From: Streptomyces sp. R28
Lineage (GTDB): Bacteria > Actinomycetota > Actinomycetes > Streptomycetales > Streptomycetaceae
Length of the DNA: 64,000 bases
Direction of reading: 5' to 3'
NCBI RefSeq assembly: GCF_041052385.1
Contig: NZ_CP163439.1
Span: 1,849,001-1,913,000, forward strand
Numbering within the stretch: the first letter of the stretch is position 1; each line of letters opens with the position of its first letter. Under the pieces are notes generated by a model. The model was not told where the DNA came from, made no database searches, and was given only the letters and a program-made list of their open reading frames with translations. Below, piece by piece: positions 25,218 to 32,671 of the stretch. The position numbers and the translations under genes were made by a program.

Positions 25218-25256
25218 TCACTTCACGAAGCGGTACTTCAGGTGGGTGGCGAGGGG
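25218..25256 (-). pseudogene. possible 3' remnant of a minus-strand gene
   Basis: Immediately before the hairpin, the minus strand reads PLATHLKYRFVK and a TGA. THL[KR]YR-[VF] is a common C-terminal ending of DHFR/RibD-C-fold proteins in Streptomyces, as far as I recall. Upstream of this the frame has no recognisable sequence before the next gene. It may be the tail of a second, deleted gene. Weak evidence. Confidence 0.3.
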
Positions 25257-25306
25257 GTGTCGACCACCCCATGACCACCGCTCCGGTGGCCTCGAGCCTG
25301 GCTCGG

Positions 25307-26554
25307 CTACAGCCGCACGAGCTGACCGTCGGCGCGCGAAGCAATGTGCTTCGGTGAGGTGTCCTCACGGCTGCCGTGGCGTACGTGGCCGGGGCGGGCG
25401 GCGAGGAGTCCTGCGACCGCCTCCGGCACCACCAGAGCGATCAGGACGGTCAGAGGCAACGCCCAGCCGTCGGTGGCGTCATGGAGCATCCCTATGGCCA
25501 GCGGGCCGAGGCCGGCCAGCAGGTAGCCGACGGTCTGCGCCATCCCCGAGAGGTCGGCGGCGGCCCGCGGGCCGTCCGTGCGCAGCCCGAGCAGCGTGAT
25601 GGCCAAGGGGAAGGCGCCGCCGGTCGCCGCGCCGAGCAGGCACACCCACACCCAACCGAGAGCGGGCGCCAGCAGCAGGCCTGCGAGCGAGATCAGTTTC
25701 GCCCCGATCACCGCCACCACGAGAGGCCTCTGGCTGCGCATGCGGGCGGCGACGACGGGGACGACGAACCCCAGCGGGATGCCGATGGCCAGCATCACCG
25801 ACATCATCAGCCCGGCCTGGCCGCGCGTGTGGCCGCTCGCGTGCATGATCTGCGGCAGCCACGCCACCAGCACGTAGAACATCAGCGACACCAGGCCGAG
25901 GAACGCCGACACCCACCAGGCCAGCGCGCATCGCAGTAATGATCCGCCAGATCCCCCTGTCGTCCTCGGCGCGGGAGGCGACTGCGACCCGCGATGCCTG
26001 CCGCGCGCTCCGGGGGCGGCCAGCAGCCACCACACCGCCACGGCCGGCACAGCGGGCACCGCCCACACCGCGAGCGCCGGCTGCCACCCGGCTGCGGTGC
26101 ACAGCGGCACCGCGACGGCGGCGGCGAGTGCGCCGGAGACGGCCATGAGGGTCATGGCGAGGCCGGTGAACAGGCCGATCCGCTGGGCGAAGTGGTCCTT
26201 GATGACCGCGGGCATCAGTACGTTCCCGAGCGCGATACCGGCCCCGGACAGCACCGTTCCGGCGAAGAGCGCCGCCGGCCACGGAAGCGCCCGCACAGCG
26301 GCGCCGAGCGCCAGAACCCCGACGGCGACGCACACGGCGGTGTGCGTTCCGAACCGGCGGGCCAGGCGGGGGGCGAGCCAGGCGAAGACGCCCAGGCACA
26401 GGACCGGCAACGTCGCCAGCACGCTGACCTGGGTGTCGGAAAGGGTGAGTGCCTCCTGCACGTTCCCGATGAGCGGCGTCGTCCCCGTGATCGCCGCGCG
26501 GAGATTGATGGTCAGCAGAATCAGGCCGGCGATGAGCCACAGCCTGGTTTTCAC
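25307..26554 (-). CDS. MFS transporter, CynX/NimT-like, with a TTA codon
   Basis: A 415-residue transporter starting VKTRLWLIAGLILLTINLRAAITGTTPLI. The N-terminal NLRxA[AI]TGxxPL motif is typical of the CynX/NimT (cyanate/nitroimidazole) MFS family. About 12 helices are present, with a central basic loop (GARGRHRGSQSPPAPRTT). The GTG at 26552-26554 has GGGGGA about 8 bases upstream; the longer frame to 26740 runs through a terminator and is rejected. Codon 206 is TTA (25937-25939), so full synthesis should need the bldA tRNA. Substrate unknown. Confidence 0.88.
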   Translation of the reverse strand: MKTRLWLIAGLILLTINLRAAITGTTPLIGNVQEALTLSDTQVSVLATLPVLCLGVFAWLAPRLARRFGTHTAVCVAVGVLALGAAVRALPWPAALFAGTVLSGAGIALGNVLMPAVIKDHFAQRIGLFTGLAMTLMAVSGALAAAVAVPLCTAAGWQPALAVWAVPAVPAVAVWWLLAAPGARGRHRGSQSPPAPRTTGGSGGSLLRCALAWWVSAFLGLVSLMFYVLVAWLPQIMHASGHTRGQAGLMMSVMLAIGIPLGFVVPVVAARMRSQRPLVVAVIGAKLISLAGLLLAPALGWVWVCLLGAATGGAFPLAITLLGLRTDGPRAAADLSGMAQTVGYLLAGLGPLAIGMLHDATDGWALPLTVLIALVVPEAVAGLLAARPGHVRHGSREDTSPKHIASRADGQLVRL

Positions 26555-26597
26555 GTGTGTTTCCCCCCATGCACGTGCGTTCCCCCATGGACGTGAC

Positions 26598-26656
26598 GGC
26601 GGCCCTCTCCTCGGTCCTGGGAGAGAACCCTCTCCTCCGTCCCAGAGAGGGCCGCC
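26598..26656. terminator. large inverted repeat, terminator of the Tat-protein gene
   Basis: GGCGGCCCTCTC (26598-26609) pairs perfectly with GAGAGGGCCGCC (26645-26656). A second stem can form inside (GGGAGAG/CTCTCC at about 26619-26634). It lies 23 bases beyond the stop of the minus-strand gene at 26679 and upstream of the CynX-like gene. Confidence 0.7.
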
Positions 26657-26678
26657 GGGCTCACGAAACGCGTTCCGG

Positions 26679-27869
26679 TCAGACACGCACGCTGTGGTCG
26701 ACCGGACACGTCGCCCTGCCCGCCGTACGGAACGCCGCACCGGCAGCCGTGCCGGAGACGGGCGTGCCGGAGACGGGCGTGCCGAGTTCCTTCAGGATCT
26801 CGTCGGACAGCAGGTCCTCCTTGCCCTTGAGGGCGTCGGCGACCTTTGTGTCGGAGACGAACACCAGCTCCGCGGCGACGTTGTCCTGAACGATCCGCGC
26901 CAGGTTGTCCAGCGCCACCCCGATCGGGTCCGACGGCAGCTGAGCCGTGGGGATGTCGATCAGGTGGGTGCCCACCTTCTTCTGGTTCATCATCGGCTTG
27001 ATGATGATCTCGGCTTGGTTCAGCACCGACGTCGTCCAGATCGACAGCACCACCGTGTACAGGTCGGCCCAGGCGGCCTCACCGATCTGCGCCCGCCACT
27101 TCCTGCACAGGCCCTGCACGCCGGAGATCTGCGCCGCGGCGGCGTGCTGCATGTTGACCCGGATCGACGGGTAGACGCGCCCCGCGAAGACCTGGAACGA
27201 GGCGATGTCGAAGGCGCGGGCTCGGATGGAGTCGGCGATGAAGGTCAGCGCCTCGTCGAGGATCTTCGCGCAGGAGTCGTGCAGCGTCTGCGGCAGGTTC
27301 GCCGCGGCAAGGTTGTTCTTCGCGGTGGTCAACTTGTCCGCGAACGCCTGCAGCGGCGTCGTCCACGCGTCGGTGGCGGGACCCTTCATCGCCACCATGT
27401 CGAGGTCATGGGCGTCGATCCGGTCGGCGTTGGAGACGTTGGGGACCTTGTCCGACAGGTACTCCGCCAGCGTGGAGTAGATGCCCAGCGGGACGTGGGC
27501 GATGGACTTCGCCAGCTCGAACTCCTCCGCCACGGGGTGCTCGACGTACTGCTTGCCCTTGTGGATGAGGGTGAACGTGCCGCCCTTCGCGTCGTTCTGC
27601 ACCACGATGACGGGCCCGAGATTCTTGACCAGGTCGGCCTTCAGCGCCGCGTAGTTGGTGCGCATCGCCGCGTTCACCGCGCGGATGGAGTCCCGGGCGG
27701 CGGTCTGAGTGGCCGCCGCGTCCACCGCGTCCACCGCGTCCACCGCTTCCGCGGCAGGGGCGGCGTCGAGGACGGATGATGCCGCGTTCGGCTGGGCGGC
27801 CGTATAGCCGAGGAACGTCGCGGCGCCGATGCCGCCCGCGCCACCGATGAATTTCCGTCGTGTTGCCAT
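26679..27869 (-). CDS. twin-arginine exported protein of unknown function
   Basis: A 396-residue protein starting MATRRKFIGGAGGIGAATFLGY, a Tat signal (TRRKFIGG). A short linker with VDAVDAVDA (encoded by three 9-bp repeats at about 27717-27745) precedes a helical domain of ~330 residues. The C-terminus carries a duplicated GTPVSGTPVSG (15-bp repeats near 26755-26785) and CPVDHS. No catalytic motif is recognised. It lies downstream of two isochorismatase-like genes on the same strand with a 207-base gap. The large helical body without cysteines suits a folded Tat substrate. Function unknown. Confidence 0.8.
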   Translation of the reverse strand: MATRRKFIGGAGGIGAATFLGYTAAQPNAASSVLDAAPAAEAVDAVDAVDAAATQTAARDSIRAVNAAMRTNYAALKADLVKNLGPVIVVQNDAKGGTFTLIHKGKQYVEHPVAEEFELAKSIAHVPLGIYSTLAEYLSDKVPNVSNADRIDAHDLDMVAMKGPATDAWTTPLQAFADKLTTAKNNLAAANLPQTLHDSCAKILDEALTFIADSIRARAFDIASFQVFAGRVYPSIRVNMQHAAAAQISGVQGLCRKWRAQIGEAAWADLYTVVLSIWTTSVLNQAEIIIKPMMNQKKVGTHLIDIPTAQLPSDPIGVALDNLARIVQDNVAAELVFVSDTKVADALKGKEDLLSDEILKELGTPVSGTPVSGTAAGAAFRTAGRATCPVDHSVRV

Positions 27870-27980
27870 GACTTGCTCTCCGTAACGAATCGGTCGTCAG
27901 GTGTTCCCGCCGTGGGGAGCGGTGGCGTGGGGGGAACTGACCCGCCGGGAGCCACGAAGGGCCGGGACGCGGGGAGCAAT

Positions 27981-28020
27981 GCAAGAAAGGAAAAGGAAGG
28001 GAAGGGAAGGGAAGGGAAGT
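27981..28020. repeat. polypurine GGGAA microsatellite
   Basis: A strand-biased purine run contains about four consecutive GGGAA units followed by AGTTCCCTCTCC. It lies in the 207-base gap between the Tat-protein gene start (27869) and the stop of the exported hydrolase (28077), upstream of the former. Such tracts can slip or form triplex/H-DNA. Confidence 0.7.
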
Positions 28021-28076
28021 TCCCTCTCCGACAGGCGTGGGGCTGCGGGACGCCGGAGAGGGAGGACCGCGGGGTG

Positions 28077-28829
28077 TTACGTCAGCGCGGTGTGGGTGGG
28101 AACGACGACGCCGTACAGGTCGGCGATCGTCGCCAGCGCGCTCTGGTGGATCTGCTCGGCGGACAGGCCGCCCCCGACCGACGGCAGCGGCCGGGTGGCG
28201 CAGGCATCCGCGACCACGGTGGGCTTGTGGCCGCGCAGGAACGCACCCTCGGCGGTGAACGTCACGCACATGTGCGTCATGAACCCGGCGATGACCAGGT
28301 TCTCGTTCCCCGCCCGGTCGACGAGCCCGCCGAGGTCGGTGTTCACGAAGGCGTTGGGGGCCTTCTTCACCACGGTCTGCTCGCCCTTCGCGGGCCTGAC
28401 CCTGTCGTGGATCTCACCGATCGGCCTGCGGATGTCGTACGGGGTGTTCTCCCCGCCGTCATTGACGACGTGGATGATCTTCCCGCCCGCCTCGCGGGCC
28501 GCGCTCAGCAGCTCGGCCGCGGCGTCCAGGGCCGCCTGCCAGCCGGTCAGTTCCATCACACCCCGGGTGTAGGTGTTCTGGTAGTCGACCATGATCAAAG
28601 TGGCGGAGGCGAGCGAAGCCGGCTTGTCGGCCAGGCCGTTGAGCCCGCGCAGCGTGGTCGTGCCCGACGCGTCCGCGTCCGCCGCCTGCGCGGGGGTGGC
28701 GCCCAGCCGGGTGGCGCCGAACACCCCGGCGCCACCGACGGCGGCGGCACCGCCGACCTTCAGGAACCCACGGCGGGACCTGCTGCCGCGCCTCTCCCGC
28801 CGCTCCTGCCCCCGCTCTTCCTCCGTCAT
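28077..28829 (-). CDS. exported isochorismatase-like cysteine hydrolase
   Basis: A 250-residue protein with a Tat signal (RRGFLKVGGAAAVGGAG; AQA cleavage site about residue 48). It is followed by an isochorismatase-like domain: Asp in IMVDYQNTYT, Lys in VVKKAPNAF and Cys in FMTHMCVTFTAEGA form the D-K-C triad. Such enzymes hydrolyse amides or ureides (nicotinamidase, N-carbamoyl hydrolases) or isochorismate. It is a close paralogue of the next gene upstream, which lacks the signal; start and stop are only 1 base apart. A duplicated pair with split localisation is unusual. Confidence 0.88.
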   Translation of the reverse strand: MTEEERGQERRERRGSRSRRGFLKVGGAAAVGGAGVFGATRLGATPAQAADADASGTTTLRGLNGLADKPASLASATLIMVDYQNTYTRGVMELTGWQAALDAAAELLSAAREAGGKIIHVVNDGGENTPYDIRRPIGEIHDRVRPAKGEQTVVKKAPNAFVNTDLGGLVDRAGNENLVIAGFMTHMCVTFTAEGAFLRGHKPTVVADACATRPLPSVGGGLSAEQIHQSALATIADLYGVVVPTHTALT

Positions 28830-28830
28830 G

Positions 28831-29409
28831 TCAGGCCAGCTCTTTGCCGGAGGCGACGACCACGCCGTACGCGTCGGCGATGGCCGCCAGCGCGCTGCGG
28901 TGCAGCTCGTCGGCGGACACGTCCACGATCGACCGGGTGGCGCACGCGTCCGCCGGCACGGTGGGCTTGTTGCCGCGCAGGGCCGCCGACGCCGACGTGT
29001 ACGCGATGCACATGTGGGTCATGAACCCGGCGACGATCACGGTCTCGTTCCCGGCCTCGTCCACGAGCTTGCCGAGTTCGGTCCCGTGGAAGGCGTCCGG
29101 GGCCTGCTTGACCACCACGGCCTCGCCGTCGACCGGCGCCACGCCGGGGTGGATCGCGCCGATCTCCGCGCGGATGTCGTACGGCGAACCCTCGCCGCCG
29201 TCGTGCTGGACGTGGATGACCTCGGCACCGGCCCGGCGGGCACGCGACAGCAGGTCCGACGCCGCTTCCAGGGCGGGCTTCCAGCCCTCGAGTTCCATCG
29301 CACCGCGGGTGTAGGTGTTCTGGTAGTCGACGAGGATGAGCGTCGAGGACGCGAGGGCCGGGGGGGTGGTGTCGGCGCCACCGAGTTCGCGCAGCGTCTT
29401 GCTTGCCAC
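28831..29409 (-). CDS. cytosolic isochorismatase-like cysteine hydrolase
   Basis: A 192-residue protein starting VASKTLRELGG at GTG 29407-29409 with GGAGAA about 7 bases upstream; the ORF to 29469 overlaps the divergent promoter and is rejected. Triad: Asp in LILVDYQNTYT, Lys in VVVKQAPDAF, Cys in FMTHMCIAYTSASA. It aligns almost end to end with the exported neighbour and shares YTRG[AV]MEL and HRSALAAIAD. It is the first gene of the minus-strand group and is divergent from a GlxA-type regulator, which probably controls the pair. Confidence 0.9.
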   Translation of the reverse strand: MASKTLRELGGADTTPPALASSTLILVDYQNTYTRGAMELEGWKPALEAASDLLSRARRAGAEVIHVQHDGGEGSPYDIRAEIGAIHPGVAPVDGEAVVVKQAPDAFHGTELGKLVDEAGNETVIVAGFMTHMCIAYTSASAALRGNKPTVPADACATRSIVDVSADELHRSALAAIADAYGVVVASGKELA

Positions 29410-29448
29410 AGGTCTTCTCCAGGGTTTTTCCGGGGACTTGAGTACGTT

Positions 29449-29467
29449 GTTCAACAGACTGTTGAAC
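29449..29467. promoter_or_regulatory. 19-bp perfect palindrome in divergent promoter
   Basis: GTTCAACAG-A-CTGTTGAAC forms a perfect dyad 40 bases upstream of the cytosolic hydrolase and about 107 bases before the GlxA-type regulator. It is a probable operator; the dyad symmetry would suit a homodimeric repressor (TetR/GntR-like) better than an AraC-type activator. Confidence 0.6.
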
Positions 29468-29573
29468 ACGCATGCGACGCTATGGCGTGAACCGGGGTGT
29501 CGGCAATGACGCGCTATTTGCAGAAACCGACGCCCGTGTCCGTGAGCGAAACGGGGGCTGCAGGGTGGGGACC

Positions 29574-30602
29574 GTGAACCGGTTGATCGTGATCGTGCTG
29601 TTCGAAGGCGTCGACCTCCTCGACGTCACCGGCCCACCGGAGGTGTTCTCCCTCGTCCCGCGTGAGACCACGGAGCGGATCGGCTACGAGGTCGTGCTGG
29701 CCGCCGAGACACCGGAGCCGGTGACGACGGCGGCCGGCGTGCGGATCCTGCCCGACACCACGTTCGACGAGGTCGGCGCACGGGCGATCGACACCCTGCT
29801 GGTGCCCGGCTCCGTCGAGGTCGACGCCGAGCGCCGCATCCACCCCGTCGTCGAGCCCGGCACGGTGGCCCGGGTGAAGGCGTTGGCCAACCGCAGTCGG
29901 CGCGTGGCCTCGGTGTGCGTCGGCGCGCACCTCCTCGCCGCCGCGGGGCTCCTAGACGGCAAGCGCGCCACCACGCACTGGTCGACCGCCGAGCGGCTCG
30001 CCGCCGACCATCCGGCGGTGCGGGTCGACCCGGATCCGATCTTCATCCGCGAGGAGGGCGAGGTCTGGACCGGCGCGGGGATCAGCGCCTGCCTGGATCT
30101 GTCCCTCGCGCTGGTCGCGGAGGACTTCGGCGAGCCGGTCGCGCTGCGCGTAGCCCGCCAGCTCGTGATGTACCTGAAGCGACCCGGCGGGCAGTCCCAG
30201 TTCAGCGTGTCGTTGGAGCAGGTGTCCACGACGCGGCGGATCGAAGACCTCCGGCACCACATCCTGAACAACATCGGCCGGCGCCTGACCGTCCCGGACC
30301 TGGCCGCGTACGCGCATGTCAGCGACCGGCAGCTCACCCGGATCTTCAAGACCGAACTCGGCACGACCCCGCACGCCTACATCGAGTCGGTCCGGGTCGA
30401 GCTGGCCGGCAACCTGCTGGAGACCACCGACGACACGCTCGAACGGGTCGCCTCCCGCTGCGGGTTCGGCACCGTCGACACCCTCATCCGGGCCTTCCGC
30501 CGCCGTCTCGCCACGACTCCGAGCGAGTACCGGGCCCGGTTCCGCGCCACCACGGTCCGGCCCACGCCGCAGCTCGCGCTCCCTCAGCGCGCCAAGTCGT
30601 AG
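29574..30602 (+). CDS. GlxA-family AraC-type regulator with DJ-1/PfpI domain
   Basis: A protein of about 342 residues. Residues 1-190 form a DJ-1/PfpI-like domain (LIVIVLFEGVDLLDVTGPPEVFSL; VASVCVGAHLLAAAGLLDG with the nucleophile-elbow Cys). Residues ~235-330 form two AraC HTH motifs (LTVPDLAAYAHVSDRQLTRIFKTELG; LERVASRCGFGTVDTLIRAFRRRL). GTG 29574 is chosen as the start; GTG 29565 is also possible and the longer frame to 29472 is unlikely. Such regulators sense small metabolites, often amides or quaternary amines. It is divergent from the hydrolase pair, its likely target. The 3' end overlaps the convergent GH6 gene by 19 bases. Confidence 0.85.
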   Translation: MNRLIVIVLFEGVDLLDVTGPPEVFSLVPRETTERIGYEVVLAAETPEPVTTAAGVRILPDTTFDEVGARAIDTLLVPGSVEVDAERRIHPVVEPGTVARVKALANRSRRVASVCVGAHLLAAAGLLDGKRATTHWSTAERLAADHPAVRVDPDPIFIREEGEVWTGAGISACLDLSLALVAEDFGEPVALRVARQLVMYLKRPGGQSQFSVSLEQVSTTRRIEDLRHHILNNIGRRLTVPDLAAYAHVSDRQLTRIFKTELGTTPHAYIESVRVELAGNLLETTDDTLERVASRCGFGTVDTLIRAFRRRLATTPSEYRARFRATTVRPTPQLALPQRAKS

Positions 30603-31864
30603 GCGTACGACGCCGTGAAGGTCCCCGGGCTCCCCTGGCACCCGTCCGACTCCCCCGGCAGCTTCACCCACAGGTAGGCGTCGATTCGCGCCTCGCCGGT
30701 GCCCAGCGTCGGCGCCCGGCCCAGCTTGCGGCCCGCCGGATCGCACCACTCCCCGTCGGCCGGGGCCCCGGCGCCGTTGCGGCTGGTGTCGATGACGGCG
30801 CCCAGGCCGGCCGGGCCGTCGAGGGCGTCGAGGACCCGCCGGTCGTAGGCGATCTCGTCGGTGGTGGCGTGGAAGTTGGAGACGTTGCTGAAGATTCCGT
30901 CGGAGGACGCGGCCGAGGCGGCGCCGGCCTGCCTCAGCCGCTCCGCCTGCTTCGCGGGCGTGTTCCAGCCGGAGTGCCCGGCGTCGTAGTAGACGCGTGC
31001 CTTGGGGTTCGCGGCCTTGAAGGCGCGGCCCGCGCGGGCCAACGAGGCGAAGCGGTCGGCGCGTTCCCTGTCGGAGAGGCACTCGGACTGGGCGATGGAG
31101 TCGGGCTCCAGGATCACGATGACGTCGCCGGAGCCCAGCCCCGCGGCGAACCTGTCGATCCAGGCGTCGTAGGCGTCGAGGTCGGGCGCGCCGCCCTCGG
31201 AGTACCCGCCGCAGTCACGGTCCGGTATCGCGTACGGCACGACCACCGGCACCCGCCCCAGCGCCGACCCGCCCGAAGTGACCGCGCGGACCCGGGCGGT
31301 GACGGTGTCCGGCGTGAAGTCGGCGAACCACACCGCGGCCGGCTGGGCGGCGATCCGGGACTCTATGACGTCGTGGCGCGGGTCGCCGGCGTGGTCGCGG
31401 ACCCACTCGAGGACCTGGGAGTCGGGGTGGCGGTAGAGGCGGGCGGACACCACGGCCGGCTGCCGCCTCCCCTCGGTCCTGGTCGGCGAGGGCGCGGGGC
31501 TCGTAGGACCGGCCGTTTTCCGCGGAGTTGGTGAAGCGGGCGTCGGCGAAGGGGACTTGGTGACCGACGGGGAGGCCGAGGGCACGAGCGGCAGGGACTG
31601 AAGGCTCGGTGAGCGCGTCGTCTCGGGCGGCCCGGCCTCGTCGGAACCCCGGCTGCCGTCGAGCGCGGAGATCATGCCGGTCACGGTGCCGACGGCGACC
31701 ACGACGGAGGCAGCCACGACCATGGCATGGCGCCGGGCCGCCTTCCTGCGCTCGGACCTGCGTGCGGCCAGTCGCTGGGCACGTAAGCCTGGCACCGTCC
31801 TGCTCCCCCTCCCCCACAGCGAGCGCGTTCCCCCGTTCTGGGGAAGCGCCGGGCTCGCCGACAC
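30584..31864 (-). CDS. membrane-anchored GH6 glycoside hydrolase
   Basis: A 426-residue protein. A basic N-terminus is followed by one hydrophobic helix at about 48-66 (MVVAASVVVAVGTVTGMISAL), a Pro/Thr/Ser-rich linker (~75-130) and a GH6 cellulase domain. GH6 signatures are DCGGYSEGGAPDLDAY, VIVILEPDSIAQ (catalytic Asp), YYDAGHSGWN and VIDTSRNG. The family hydrolyses beta-1,4-glucan with inversion. There is no carbohydrate-binding module, and the helix has no clear cleavage site, so it may stay membrane-tethered. The GTG start at 31864 is not strongly supported by a ribosome-binding site. Confidence 0.9.
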   Translation of the reverse strand: MSASPALPQNGGTRSLWGRGSRTVPGLRAQRLAARRSERRKAARRHAMVVAASVVVAVGTVTGMISALDGSRGSDEAGPPETTRSPSLQSLPLVPSASPSVTKSPSPTPASPTPRKTAGPTSPAPSPTRTEGRRQPAVVSARLYRHPDSQVLEWVRDHAGDPRHDVIESRIAAQPAAVWFADFTPDTVTARVRAVTSGGSALGRVPVVVPYAIPDRDCGGYSEGGAPDLDAYDAWIDRFAAGLGSGDVIVILEPDSIAQSECLSDRERADRFASLARAGRAFKAANPKARVYYDAGHSGWNTPAKQAERLRQAGAASAASSDGIFSNVSNFHATTDEIAYDRRVLDALDGPAGLGAVIDTSRNGAGAPADGEWCDPAGRKLGRAPTLGTGEARIDAYLWVKLPGESDGCQGSPGTFTASYAYDLAR

Positions 31865-31896
31865 TTCCGCCAGCCTAAAGCTGGGACTCTGCCCCC

Positions 31897-32583
31897 ATGG
31901 CGCAATGCGAACAATTCACCACAGCTGTGGACGCGGTCATCTCCCGTATGCGCGCCCTCGACGCGGCCCTGCCCGAAGCCGACGGGGTCGCGGTCTTCAA
32001 CCGCGTCTACCTCGGCGTCACGGAGGCGGTGGACCGGCACATCGACGGCGGCCGGTTCACGGACGCGCGGGCCGCGATCACGCTGGACGTTCGGTTCGCG
32101 GAGCGGTATCTCGCGGCGGTGCGAACGGCTGAGGACGAGGGGCGCCCACCCGCCTGCTGGCGGCCCCTGTTCCAGATGCGCCGCCATCCCGGCGTACGAC
32201 CGCTGCAGTTCGCGCTCGCGGGCATCAATGCGCACATCGGGCACGACCTGGCGCTCGCCGTGGTGGACGCCTGTCGTAGCCTCGACTGCGCACCCGCCGA
32301 TCTGGAGGACGAGTTCGATCGCGTGGGTGATCTCCTCGTCTCGCTGGAGGAGCGCATCCGCGAAGATCTGATGCCGGGTCCCGACCTGCTCCAGATCGCC
32401 GACCCGCTCACCCATCTGCTCGGCTCCTGGAGCCTGGAGCGGGCCCGGGACGCCACCTGGTCGGCGGCCCGCGCCCTGTGGGCGCTGCGCCGACTGCCGG
32501 ACGTCGCCGAGGAGTTCACCGAGCGGCTGGACGGGGCGGTGGGGTTCGCGGGACGCATGCTGCTCACGCCACTGCCGGACTGA
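31897..32583 (+). CDS. DUF5995-like protein
   Basis: A 228-residue, mostly helical cytosolic protein (MAQCEQFTTAVDAVISRMRALDAALPEADGVAVFNRVYL...). Conserved-looking features are FNRVYLGVTEAV, RFAERYLAAV, CWRPLF and GINAHIGHDLALAVVDAC. This arrangement matches, as far as I recall, the DUF5995 family, whose members carry the N-A-H-I-x-H-D motif that could bind metal. It starts 32 bases from the divergent GH6 gene. The ribosome-binding site is weak, so the mRNA could be leaderless. No function can be assigned. Confidence 0.75.
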   Translation: MAQCEQFTTAVDAVISRMRALDAALPEADGVAVFNRVYLGVTEAVDRHIDGGRFTDARAAITLDVRFAERYLAAVRTAEDEGRPPACWRPLFQMRRHPGVRPLQFALAGINAHIGHDLALAVVDACRSLDCAPADLEDEFDRVGDLLVSLEERIREDLMPGPDLLQIADPLTHLLGSWSLERARDATWSAARALWALRRLPDVAEEFTERLDGAVGFAGRMLLTPLPD

Positions 32584-32622
32584 TCCGGCCACTCCTGTGC
32601 CGAGGTGCCTCAACTCGTAGAT

Positions 32623-32637
32623 GAACGTTGTACGTTC
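32623..32637. promoter_or_regulatory. 15-bp palindrome before the LLM oxidoreductase
   Basis: GAACGT-TGT-ACGTTC is a perfect dyad about 35 bases before the ATG at 32672. It resembles the two-fold operators of TetR-type repressors; no such regulator is adjacent. Confidence 0.55.
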
Positions 32638-32671
32638 GACATGACTGGACCTCTTGCAAAGGAGCACAGGC

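Noticed and set aside
25123-25599. Continuation of the DHFR-like frame to 175 codons
   Set aside because: After residue 17 the translation has no family similarity and crosses a hairpin and the antisense of the MFS gene; it is read as a truncated gene.
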